64,000 nt of DNA, taken from positions 62,001 through 126,000 of the forward strand of contig NZ_JAOQJQ010000003.1 of NCBI RefSeq assembly GCF_025566885.1. Reading direction: 5' to 3'. The notes under the pieces are model-generated. The model searched no databases, was not told the DNA's origin, and saw nothing but the letters and a program-made list of their open reading frames with translations. The position numbers and the translations under genes were made by a program. Position 1 is the stretch's first letter; every line of letters begins with the position of its first letter. The stretch comes from Brotonthovivens ammoniilytica. Its GTDB lineage: Bacteria > Bacillota > Clostridia > Lachnospirales > Lachnospiraceae. This document shows, piece after piece, positions 32,966-40,253 of the stretch.

Positions 32966-33060
32966 AACAAGGGAGCCGATAGCTAGCTGAAACCTAGCCA
33001 TCTCGGCAAATAGGTATAGAAAATAGCGCTACACTATGCGGGTGGGGGCGCTATTTTTGG
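32966..33060 (+). ncRNA. Type I antitoxin small RNA, unit 3
   Basis: Promoter TTGACT (32932-32937), 16 bases, TATAAT (32954-32959). The stem-loop recurs with a third set of compensating pairs (GCCGA/TCGGC outside, GCTAG-CTGAAAC-CTAGC apical). The terminator stem differs in sequence: AAAATAGCGC (33020-33029) with GCGCTATTTT (33048-33057). It is convergent with toxin gene 3. Confidence 0.72.
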
Positions 33061-33146
33061 TTATGCTTATTGACGGTTATAACAAGGGTTATTACAGCAA
33101 CGAGCATAATAACGAAAGTAAATAGATCGTTGTATGTAACATACAT
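33051..33146 (-). CDS. Type I toxin, small membrane peptide, unit 3 (diverged)
   Basis: 31 residues starting MYVTYNDLFTFVIMLV and ending NKHNQK, with AAAGGGG 9 bases before the ATG. The architecture equals units 1 and 2 (polar N-terminus with a Tyr and an acidic residue, one long hydrophobic helix, basic polar tail). The sequence is strongly diverged and five residues longer. This is a separate toxin lineage beside two near-duplicates. Confidence 0.72.
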   Translation of the reverse strand: MYVTYNDLFTFVIMLVAVITLVITVNKHNQK

Positions 33147-33274
33147 AAGCACCAGCCCCTTTCTCTGTATGAGTAGGTGGCTACATATCGCCCCATCGGT
33201 TCCCTGGGTAAATATATTATGTTGTCAAGGTGGAATCAGGGACCGTTTTATATTTATTGCGTGATTATGTAATA
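33147..33274. other. Gap between toxin 3 and the nuclease remnant
   Basis: It contains only the GGGTAAATATATT core shared with the other two toxin upstream regions (near 33206). Nothing else is recognised. Confidence 0.4.
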
Positions 33275-33311
33275 CAAAAAGGTGTCCCCCTGTTGGGAAC
33301 ACCTTTCTCAA
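33275..33311 (-). terminator. Terminator downstream of the nuclease remnant
   Basis: On the - strand AAAGGTGTTCCC, loop AACAG, then GGGGACACCTTTTT ending in a T-run; the stem spans 33278-33306. Confidence 0.75.
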
Positions 33312-33320
33312 TCAATTGAA

Positions 33321-33395
33321 TTACAAGATGGGCGGCGTATCCATCATCTCAGGTACTCTTACGAGTGTGTCGGGGGCCTTTCCGACTTTTGCGAT
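33321..33395 (-). pseudogene. Short coding remnant
   Basis: An open stretch of 24 codons ending PEMMDTPPIL before TAA, just in front of the terminator at 33275-33311, with a TGA directly upstream in frame. Its protein-like composition and its place at the end of a transcription unit suggest the tail of a lost gene. The family is not recognised. Confidence 0.3.
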
Positions 33396-33431
33396 TCAAT
33401 TTAATGTATCCCCATTCTATGCGAAAATATT

Positions 33432-33802
33432 CTATTTGTCAAATTTGCTCAGCCTGCCATTTTCAATTCCGTACTTTAATTTTCCGGAAGTAATGGTGTG
33501 AAGAGTGGCAACATATAGATAATTTTCTTTTACATCCAGTTTTATTCCTATCTGCACATTCTCACTCAATACCTTAACAAGTTCAAAGGAGGCATTTGGT
33601 TCGTTTGGATTAACACCTATATAGTCGGGATTCGAGATGATGGATGGTATAAAACGCATATACGGCAGGCATTCCGGGTGTCTTTTTTCAATGTGCTTCT
33701 GTAAACCATTGGACTGATAAATCTGCTCTGCTCAAATGATACTGAAAGATATTCGTTAAATGCTTCATTAAAGAGAGCAATGGGAAATACCTTGTTGTTC
33801 AT
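33432..33802 (-). pseudogene. PBECR-like (phage-Barnase/EndoU/ColicinE5-D/RelE-like) nuclease, frameshifted
   Basis: The N-terminal frame from the ATG at 33802 (MNNKVFPIALFNEAFNEYL, then SVSFE) continues in a second frame as AEQIYQSNGLQKHIEKRHPE, then NPDYIGVNPNE and ENYLYVATLHTITSGKL. The join near 33735-33740 fits loss of one G in GAG(G)CAGAG. Together about 120 residues match the small PBECR nuclease domain found in phages, integrative elements and toxin C-termini, including the KRHP His and the LHTIT His. As read, the full protein cannot be made; the second-frame part (from about 33659) is open but lacks the N-terminus. AAAAGGGG precedes the ATG. The family assignment is from recognition of these motifs. 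Confidence 0.65.
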
Positions 33803-33813
33803 GCGTTTGTTCA

Positions 33814-33858
33814 CCCCTTTTCTTAGTGTATTTTATTAAAAAGCCTCAGCGGTTTAAT
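33814..33858 (-). repeat. 45-bp leader/promoter repeat, copy A
   Basis: It matches 35197-35241 at 42 of 45 positions. On the - strand each copy runs from ATTAAACCGCTG to AGAAAAGGGG and ends in the ribosome site of the downstream gene. TTAAAC and TAAAAT about 16 bases apart could be the promoter. It overlaps the stop codon of the coding remnant at 33854-34003. Confidence 0.7.
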
Positions 33859-34003
33859 CAGATGTAAGTTTTCCAACAGACAATGTTGCTTCAAAGTAGA
33901 TAACATGGTTGTCCCCTGCCCATCTTAATGTATATTCTACAAACTGATAAATATAGTACAAACAGAGATGGTCATTGAATAGGAATGACTGGCTTATATC
34001 CTC
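33854..34003 (-). pseudogene. C-terminal coding remnant
   Basis: 49 open codons with a protein-like sequence (QSFLFNDHLCLYYIYQ, then YTLRWAGDNHVIYFEAT, ending LTSD and TAA). Two stops (TGA, TAA) lie directly upstream in frame. No start codon with a ribosome site fits, so this is probably the tail of a frameshifted or truncated gene. The family is not recognised. Confidence 0.45.
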
Positions 34004-34089
34004 TTATCAGTTTTTGATAAAGGGGTTTTGCTAGATATGAATTATAACAAACCATTTAAAACTTACCATTTAATGGACAGGGGAATTTT

Positions 34090-35190
34090 TTATGTAGCTG
34101 AATTTATATAAGCATCTGAAATTTGTCCGGCATATTTTGTATATACATCTTGAAGCTTTCCAGCCCATTTTTCATATGTAGAATAGCTATCTCCGTTTTT
34201 ATACATAAGTTCAGCCATTTCAGAAATACCATCATTACAGATAACTGCTAATTCGGAAATTTTTTCATTACATAATTCCGCTTTTGCCATGATATCATCA
34301 CCTAAAGAAGAAGCTTCATTTTTATACTCTTTAACAAGTCCCGGCGTTGCGGATTTTATTTTTTTAGAGTATTTATCAAGGATACTCTGATAAGCACTGG
34401 AAGATGTTCCTGGCTTGGAGTTTGAAGCTGTATTATTTTCTGCTGGTGAAGAGTCTTCTTTCTGGCTATTGGAGTTGCTTTTGGATGAAGAATCTTTTTT
34501 CTGGCTATTGGAGCTGCTTTTAGATGAAGAATCTTTTTTCTTATCGGAAGATTTAGAGTTATGCTTGGCAACGTCCTTATTGTTTTCCGATGAAGTAGAT
34601 TTTTCAGAAGCTTCGGCAGATACAGTGTCTTTTTGCTTTTTGGAATCATTATTTTCATCTGAAGCAGTAACATCTAATTCAGATTCGTCAATTATATCTT
34701 CTGATGTGGTAGCGCCTGTTTCTGATTCATTTGTGGAATCATCTTCTAAATTTGAGTTGTCGTCTATATTATAGGATTCAGATACTTTTGTAAGTTCATA
34801 AGTAGTAGTATTTCCCTGTACTGTTACCTCATAAATAATTTTACCATTCCGGTAGGAAAATTCTTTATTTTCACTAGTTGAGGATAGAAGTGAAGATCTT
34901 GAAGTATCCCGAATAGAAGTCCATGTATACTCATCTACGTTTGATGCAGGAGCAATAAAAGATCCAAGCCAATAGAGTATTATTCTACTTCTATTATGAG
35001 ATACTCAGTTAATTTCTATGACATCATCCGAGATTATGGCTTCTTGGTAAGAATCATCGTCGCTTTCGGAGCGCCAAGTACCAGACAAGTCTAGCGCTGA
35101 TGTGTCTTTTGATTTTGTAACGTTGCAAGAGGTCAATAATCCCATGATCATAAGACTAGAGACGATGATAGCTAATAGTTTCTTTTTCAT
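34090..35190 (-). pseudogene. Lipoprotein gene interrupted by a single TGA
   Basis: From the ATG at 35190 a lipoprotein signal peptide with lipobox LLTSC is followed by LDLSGTWRSESDDDSYQEA and IEIN, then TGA at 35005-35007. The same frame then stays open for 304 codons to 34090: LYWLGSFIAPASNVDEYTWT, a beta-rich part, a long Ser/Lys/Asp-rich linker and a C-terminal helical domain (AYQSILDKYSKKIKSATPG to AYINSAT). In related Lachnospiraceae lipoproteins, as I recall them, this point reads INWVS, so TGA most likely replaces TGG (Trp). The full product would be about 366 residues and anchored outside the membrane. A 39-bp tandem repeat (34460-34537) lies in the linker. GGGG and the 45-bp leader repeat precede the start. 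Confidence 0.75.
34460..34537 (-). repeat. 39-bp tandem repeat in the lipoprotein linker
   Basis: Two adjacent copies beginning TTTCTGGCTATTGGAG, 39 bp apart and in frame (13 codons encoding a Ser/Lys/Asn/Gln-rich unit). This is typical of slippage in low-complexity wall-spanning linkers. Confidence 0.8.
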
Positions 35191-35196
35191 AATAAT

Positions 35197-35241
35197 CCCC
35201 TTTTCTTAGTGTATTTTATTAAAACGCTGCAGCGGTTTAAT
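35197..35241 (-). repeat. 45-bp leader/promoter repeat, copy B
   Basis: It matches 33814-33858 (42 of 45) and lies immediately upstream of the lipoprotein start codon at 35190, with AAAAGGGG at its downstream end on the - strand. Confidence 0.7.
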
Positions 35242-35399
35242 TTATATTTATTATGTCTTCAGTAATTGGCAGAACACTTTACCAACGGTGTTCTCAGACA
35301 ATATTCTATTTTTGTCACCTTTATATTTTACGAAAAATTACCCTAAATTACCAGTACTAAAAAATTTTCTTACAAATGGGAAAGTGGCATATTTTTTAT
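35242..35399. other. AT-rich gap
   Basis: No gene, hairpin or promoter could be supported here. Confidence 0.4.
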
Positions 35400-35519
35400 T
35401 TAAGTAATAGAATCTTTTGTATCCATTAACAATTCTTCTATATATTCCGCCACTTCGTCAGTCTTTGGTAATTGTTGTAACATTTCATCTCCACCGATTT
35501 TAAGCCATGTTCTATTTGA
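35400..35519 (-). pseudogene. Short C-terminal coding remnant
   Basis: 39 open codons including TWLKIGGDEMLQQLPKTDEV and EYIEELLMDT before TAA at 35400, bounded upstream by TAA. The charged helical composition looks protein-like, but the family is not recognised and no start site is evident. It is probably part of the decayed element that ends near here. Confidence 0.35.
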
Positions 35520-35612
35520 TTAATCAATGGTTACATTAAAGCAGCCGGCAATTCTTTTGTTAAAAAGCTTTGTTAAAAATGCGCTAAAAAGGTATGATGA
35601 TAAAGCAGAATA

Positions 35613-35621
35613 TGGTATAAT
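35613..35621 (+). promoter_or_regulatory. Extended -10 promoter of the surface protein gene
   Basis: TGGTATAAT (TATAAT at 35616-35621) is an extended -10 about 60 bases before the start codon. The -35 is weak (TATGAT at the 17-base position). Confidence 0.55.
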
Positions 35622-35680
35622 TTAACAATAATCTGAGTGAGTTACTTAGATTAAATAAACAAAATCTGAAAGGGAAAATT

Positions 35681-37882
35681 ATGAAAAGAAAACAGGTAAT
35701 TGCTTTGATTTTGAGTGCTGCGCTTGCTGTAAGTGTGGCAGCTCCGGTAATGGCTGCAGAGCCCGCTGAGGACTTAGCGCAGAGTGGAGTAGTCCAGGAG
35801 ATTCCGGACGAAAAGAGTGAATCTTTAGCTTCCGATACGGAACATGCAAAAGAGGCAGATGCAAAAACAGTTCCAGAAGCGGACAGGCAGAAAGAAGAGA
35901 CAAAAGCAGATGATCTTGAGAAGTGGAATCCGGTTATCACAGAGGAAGAATTAGAGGACAGCAAAGAAAGTCTGATGGGACTGCTGGACAAAGACGGGCT
36001 GATGGACCGGTATGATAAATTGCCGGCAGAAGCCAAGGCAGGGTTAGATTCCACCGCAGCGGAATATATGCATGCAGCCTTTGATGAAAACGTTGATAAT
36101 TTTGAACAGTCATTAGCGTATATGGAGGGAGTTATTGGTGCGCTGGAACTTGGCACGGAACTGGATCCATATCTGGACCAGCTGATGGATGAAATTGTTG
36201 AGTCTATTGACCAGCTGCGCCATTATCTTATTACAGTAGAGCAGTGGTATCAGGATGAGAATATTGATGTCAACTTTGTAACTCAGCAATGGGAAACAAT
36301 AATTAAAGATTTGAACGCATATTCAACCTGGTATGCACCGCTCTTTACTGCTGATTATGTAAAGACAGTAAGCTCTTACTATGAAAAATTAAATGCTGTA
36401 GAGATAACCGATGAAAATGCAGTGGATATTTACGAACAGTTGATGGATGCAGATAAGGTTCTTGGCCAGGCAGATAAAAATATCAATTTCTCATACAGAG
36501 ATCAGGCAAAGGAGATCATTGCTCATTACCAGGATTTTCTGGCTCTGGCTCCAGAGGGCATGGCGGATGAATTTGCTTTTAGATTTTTGACAGGTACTGA
36601 TACACCGGATAAGTATGTGTTTACCTATGGAAATGTGGTGGACAAATATCTGCCACAGGTACAGGCGGAACTGGCTTCTCTGGAGGATGCTTTTAGTATA
36701 GGCGCATATTATTCTTTTTATGAAGAGACCTGGGGAAACCTGAATAATCTCTGGACGGCTTTGGCAAACGCCATAGAGCAGGATGCCCTGAAACAAAGCG
36801 AAGAAATTGATGTATATGGTTATGAAGGATCTGAAAAGGCCGAATATGAAAGAGCAGCAGTTGTTTTTCAGGCTGCCTTGGAAGACCGGGAGTATGCACA
36901 GCTTGTAACTGCAGCAAAGGACATGCAGGCTGCGTTAAAGGAATATAATGAAGCGGCAAAGCTTGCCCTTGAAGAAGCTAAGGATCAGCTGCCAGGACTT
37001 TTAGATCAGCTGATGGTGCTGATGACCGAACTGGAAGTAAACGGAGCTTATTATGAAGATATGTACTATCAGGAAGTTGCCGCTCAGATAGGCGCGGTGT
37101 CTGATGCTCTTAGTGATCTTCCGGCTGTTACGGATATCGAAGCGTTAAAACTTGTTAATTCTGTAAATGGGACATTAAAAAAACAGGCTTCCAGCTATTC
37201 TGAGAAACTGGATGTTTTAATGGAACAGTGTGAAAGCCTGAATGCAGCAATTGCAGATATCTTTGCTTATGCATCGGATGGTGTGAAGGAAACAGATAAC
37301 TATAAAGACGCGGCTGCTTTATGGAAAGCATTTGCGGATAAAGTCTCTAAGGAGCGTAATGCTTATGATGCAGGAGCTGTGGTAGATATTACAGGTTTGC
37401 TGAAGGCATACGATAATATGGCGGCAGATGCCGGAAGTGAAGAAGGTATGATTCAGACAGCTGCAAGGGCGATTCTGGATGCAGCGGTGAAGGCAGGCCA
37501 GGAGCTTTACAAACAGGAAGCTGCAAAGGAGCATAGTAAAGAAGCTCTTGAAGCATATAAAACAGCTCTGGATGCAGCAGTGAAGCTTCAAAGCAGCTGG
37601 GATCCGTCAAATGTATCCGATGTACTGAAAGGACTTGCAGATGCTCAGGAAGTTCTTCTTAATGATAAAGCTGGGACTGAAAAACCATCCGACCACCAGC
37701 AGAAGCCTTCTGACATAACAGAAGATCCGGTAGATACAGGTAAAAAGACAGAAGGAAAGGATACTACCTCTTCTGGTAATGTTCCAAAAACCGGAGATGC
37801 AGCTGCGGCAGGCATTCTGGCTATGATGGCAGCTTCAGGTCTTGGTGGAGCAGCAGGTTTAAGACGCCGTAAAAAAGATTAA
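35681..37882 (+). CDS. Large helical surface protein with signal peptide and sorting signal
   Basis: 733 residues. The signal peptide is residues 1-26 (MKRKQVIALILSAALAV, cleavage near VMAAEP). The mature protein is acidic and almost entirely helical, built from repeated segments of 60-90 residues that look like three-helix bundles (DPYLDQLMDEIVESIDQLRH, EEAKDQLPGLLDQLMVLMTE). The C-terminus has a Pro/Lys/Asp linker, NVPKTGD, a Gly/Ala-rich membrane segment and RRRKKD, a sortase-type wall anchor. No catalytic motif is seen; a structural or adhesive role is likely. AAAGGGA lies before the ATG. The gene is single, closed by the hairpin at 37947-38017, and starts just outside the decayed element. 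Confidence 0.8.
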   Translation: MKRKQVIALILSAALAVSVAAPVMAAEPAEDLAQSGVVQEIPDEKSESLASDTEHAKEADAKTVPEADRQKEETKADDLEKWNPVITEEELEDSKESLMGLLDKDGLMDRYDKLPAEAKAGLDSTAAEYMHAAFDENVDNFEQSLAYMEGVIGALELGTELDPYLDQLMDEIVESIDQLRHYLITVEQWYQDENIDVNFVTQQWETIIKDLNAYSTWYAPLFTADYVKTVSSYYEKLNAVEITDENAVDIYEQLMDADKVLGQADKNINFSYRDQAKEIIAHYQDFLALAPEGMADEFAFRFLTGTDTPDKYVFTYGNVVDKYLPQVQAELASLEDAFSIGAYYSFYEETWGNLNNLWTALANAIEQDALKQSEEIDVYGYEGSEKAEYERAAVVFQAALEDREYAQLVTAAKDMQAALKEYNEAAKLALEEAKDQLPGLLDQLMVLMTELEVNGAYYEDMYYQEVAAQIGAVSDALSDLPAVTDIEALKLVNSVNGTLKKQASSYSEKLDVLMEQCESLNAAIADIFAYASDGVKETDNYKDAAALWKAFADKVSKERNAYDAGAVVDITGLLKAYDNMAADAGSEEGMIQTAARAILDAAVKAGQELYKQEAAKEHSKEALEAYKTALDAAVKLQSSWDPSNVSDVLKGLADAQEVLLNDKAGTEKPSDHQQKPSDITEDPVDTGKKTEGKDTTSSGNVPKTGDAAAAGILAMMAASGLGGAAGLRRRKKD

Positions 37883-37946
37883 GAGATGCAGGTGCCCTGA
37901 CTGTCAGTGAAATTCACTGGCAGGGGCATTCCCTGAGAATGATAAA

Positions 37947-38030
37947 AACGAACCAGCGAAAAACTGTAAGACTCTCCCCCCTGGAAGAGGGCGGCTCATA
38001 CGGTCAGCTGGTTCGTTATATTTTTAATTT
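37947..38030. terminator. Bidirectional terminator between surface protein and ktrA
   Basis: AACGAACCAGC (37947-37957) pairs perfectly with GCTGGTTCGTT (38007-38017), with ACTGTA/TACGGT pairing inside. A T-rich tail (TATATTTTTAATTT) follows on the + strand. A second stem lies just before it (near 37890-37928). Confidence 0.75.
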
Positions 38031-38677
38031 ATTTTATTTATTATCTTTTCCAGATCCCTGTCATGTCCAATTACCATTAGATGCTCATTGCCCTGGAAGG
38101 TATAATCTCCGGTAGGCATTGTTCTTAAACCGTCTTTTGTTTTTATGGCGACAATATTTACATGATATTTATTTCTGAAATCCAGATTCATAATACTTTT
38201 GCCAATCCATTCCTGCATCGGTGTGATTTCATAGATAGCAAAGTCATTGCCAAGTTCAAAGTAATCAAAAATATTGTCAGAGCTGTACTGCACTGCACAC
38301 TTTTCGGCGATATCCCGTTCCGGGTAAACGATGCTGTCGGCGCCATTTCGGAGGAGAAATTTTGCCTGGATCTTTCTAGTTGCTTTACTGATAACTTTTT
38401 TTGCGCCCAGCTCTTTGAGCTGGCTTGTGATTTCAAGACTGCTTTGAAAATTTGTTCCGATACATACAAAACATACATCAAAGTTGCCAACACCAAGACT
38501 TCTTAAAACACTTTCTTTTGTACAGTCGCCGATTTTTGCGCTGGTGACAAAGGGAAGCAGGGGCTCCAACAATTCTTCATCCTGATCAACGATCATCACT
38601 TCGTTACCAAGTTCTGCGAACTTCTGACACAGGTAGCTGCCAAAGCGGCCCAGTCCAATGATTAAAATAGATTTCAT
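38024..38677 (-). CDS. ktrA: Potassium uptake regulatory subunit KtrA
   Basis: 217 residues: an N-terminal RCK Rossmann domain (SILIIGLGRFGSYLCQKFAE, GxGxxG dinucleotide motif, then MIVDQDEELL) and a C-terminal RCK_C domain (from about residue 140). It forms a cytosolic ring that opens the KtrB channel when ATP is bound; related C-terminal domains bind c-di-AMP. It lies 20 bases downstream of the ktrB gene with its own GAAAGGA site. The pair is the classical two-gene Ktr system, here with ktrB first. Confidence 0.93.
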   Translation of the reverse strand: MKSILIIGLGRFGSYLCQKFAELGNEVMIVDQDEELLEPLLPFVTSAKIGDCTKESVLRSLGVGNFDVCFVCIGTNFQSSLEITSQLKELGAKKVISKATRKIQAKFLLRNGADSIVYPERDIAEKCAVQYSSDNIFDYFELGNDFAIYEITPMQEWIGKSIMNLDFRNKYHVNIVAIKTKDGLRTMPTGDYTFQGNEHLMVIGHDRDLEKIINKIN

Positions 38678-38697
38678 AATAGATTCCTTTCATAAAA

Positions 38698-40053
38698 TCA
38701 GCCAATACTAATGTGTTCCTGAGGCTGGCTGATATGTGACAATTTTTTCTTATCTGTGAAAGACAGGGCAAAGGATAAACTGCCCAGCCGTCCAATATAC
38801 ATAAGAAAGATAAGAATAATTTTTGGTGCAAGGGTCAGGTCCGAAGTGATTCCGAGGCTCATCCCTACAGTGCTGATAGCAGAAACCACTTCAAATAAAA
38901 TATCCGTAATATCCAGATTCTGAATGGTACAGATTAAAAAGGAGGCAGCTAAGACCGAAAATAAATTGACGCAGAATACAGCGGAAGCTTTTGTGACGGC
39001 TCCGTTTTCCAGACGCCGTTTAAAAATATTGATACTTTCGGTTCGGGTAAGTGTTGAACGAAGGTATAAAAGTAATACTACAATGGTAGTGATTTTGATA
39101 CCGCCTGCGGTAGACCCGGGGGCGCCTCCAATAAACATTAAAGCAATTGTAAGCAGTTTTGAAGATTCAGTCAGAGCGGAGCTGTCAATGGAGTTAAAGC
39201 CTGCGGTTCGCGGGGTGACGGCACAAAAGAAAGAACTTAAAACCTTTCCGGATGTGGTCATATCTGCAAACAGATGCTGGTTTTCCAGACAGTAGAATAA
39301 AACAGCTCCTCCTGCTGTGAGAATCAAAGTACCGATTAAAACGATTTTTGTGTGAAGTGCATAGCGGCGGACATGCAGTTTATGAGTGTAAATATCGTTC
39401 CATACAAAAAAACCGATACCTCCGATCAAAATCAAGAGCCCGATTGTTATGATTACAACTCCATTATCGTAAAAACCAGTCAGGGAAGAGAATGGGGTAA
39501 ATCGGCCCATTAAATCAAATCCAGCATTGCAAAAAGCTGAGACGGAATGGAAAATCCCGTAATAGATGCCGGTACCAACGCCCATTTTTGGAATGAAGCA
39601 GGCTGATAATATCACTGCACCAATTCCTTCAAATAAGATGGTGCCCTTTAGGATTATCATGGCCAGCTTTACGATTCCGCCCATATCAACGACACTGACA
39701 CTTTCTTTTAACATACCCCGCTGGCGGATGCTGATTTTTCGCTTCAGGAGAATTGAGATGCCAAAACCAAAAGTTATAAATCCAAGACCGCCGATCTGTA
39801 TCAGGCAGAGAATTACTATTTGACCGAACATGGACCAGTGTGTAAAGGTATCTACTAGAATCAGGCCGGTTACACATGTGGCGCTGGTTGCGGTAAAGAT
39901 TGTTGTGCCGAAAGGAGTAACTTCCCCTGTTTTACTTGCAAAGGGAAGCATCAGGAGTAAAGCTCCGATTAAAATAATGATAAAAAAGCCGATTGCAATA
40001 GTCTGCATCTGAGAAAGTCTGCGGGGAAACCTTCTCTGAAATGTATTTGCCAT
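38698..40053 (-). CDS. ktrB: Potassium transporter membrane subunit KtrB (TrkH family)
   Basis: 451 residues, with the four pore-loop repeats of the TrkH/KtrB family; the selectivity-filter Gly are visible in TSATCVTGLI, SAFCNAGFDL, RTAGFNSID and STVGMSLGIT. It imports K+ driven by Na+ or the membrane potential under control of KtrA. The start MANTFQRRFPRRLSQMQ is preceded by AAAGGA. A sigma-A-type promoter lies at 40134-40161. No c-di-AMP riboswitch could be seen in the short leader. Confidence 0.95.
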   Translation of the reverse strand: MANTFQRRFPRRLSQMQTIAIGFFIIILIGALLLMLPFASKTGEVTPFGTTIFTATSATCVTGLILVDTFTHWSMFGQIVILCLIQIGGLGFITFGFGISILLKRKISIRQRGMLKESVSVVDMGGIVKLAMIILKGTILFEGIGAVILSACFIPKMGVGTGIYYGIFHSVSAFCNAGFDLMGRFTPFSSLTGFYDNGVVIITIGLLILIGGIGFFVWNDIYTHKLHVRRYALHTKIVLIGTLILTAGGAVLFYCLENQHLFADMTTSGKVLSSFFCAVTPRTAGFNSIDSSALTESSKLLTIALMFIGGAPGSTAGGIKITTIVVLLLYLRSTLTRTESINIFKRRLENGAVTKASAVFCVNLFSVLAASFLICTIQNLDITDILFEVVSAISTVGMSLGITSDLTLAPKIILIFLMYIGRLGSLSFALSFTDKKKLSHISQPQEHISIG

Positions 40054-40133
40054 ATTTTTTAGTCCTTTAAGAATTGTGAATTCTGCTTTCTTATTTTGAA
40101 GCAGGCCGGCAGATTCTGCCGAAATTGTTATAT

Positions 40134-40161
40134 ATTATAGCATTATAACTATTTTTGTCTA
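40134..40161 (-). promoter_or_regulatory. Promoter of ktrBA
   Basis: On the - strand TAGACA (40156-40161), 16 bases, TATAAT (40134-40139) with a TGC extended -10. Confidence 0.7.
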
Positions 40162-40253
40162 GTACTCTATGATATACTGATAGATGAAAAATTTTTATTT
40201 ATATCAGATAACAGTGTATTTGTTAAATGTGCATATAAGTGTGGAGGTAGCAT

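Noticed and set aside
32306..33060. Regularly spaced repeats that might suggest a CRISPR array
   Set aside because: Period is about 310 bp, repeats are imperfect and contain promoters, terminators and coding peptides. No short direct repeats with unique spacers.
34415..34774. Open frame of 119 codons on the + strand, Ser/Leu/Glu-rich
   Set aside because: It is the antisense shadow of the Ser/Lys/Asp-rich lipoprotein linker, whose - strand frame has a lipobox start, a known domain layout and a ribosome site.
35005..35007. TGA in the lipoprotein frame as a selenocysteine codon
   Set aside because: No selenocysteine-insertion hairpin was recognised after it, the family expects Trp at this point, and the element carries other inactivating lesions. 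A nonsense change is simpler.
35242..35680. Right attachment site (second copy of the tRNA-Leu 3' end)
   Set aside because: I looked for GGTTCAAGTCCTG and TTATCCGCA further right and found none. The right border of the element stays undefined.
40054..40165. c-di-AMP (ydaO-type) riboswitch before ktrB
   Set aside because: The leader is only about 80 bases and lacks the expected multi-stem layout and terminator.
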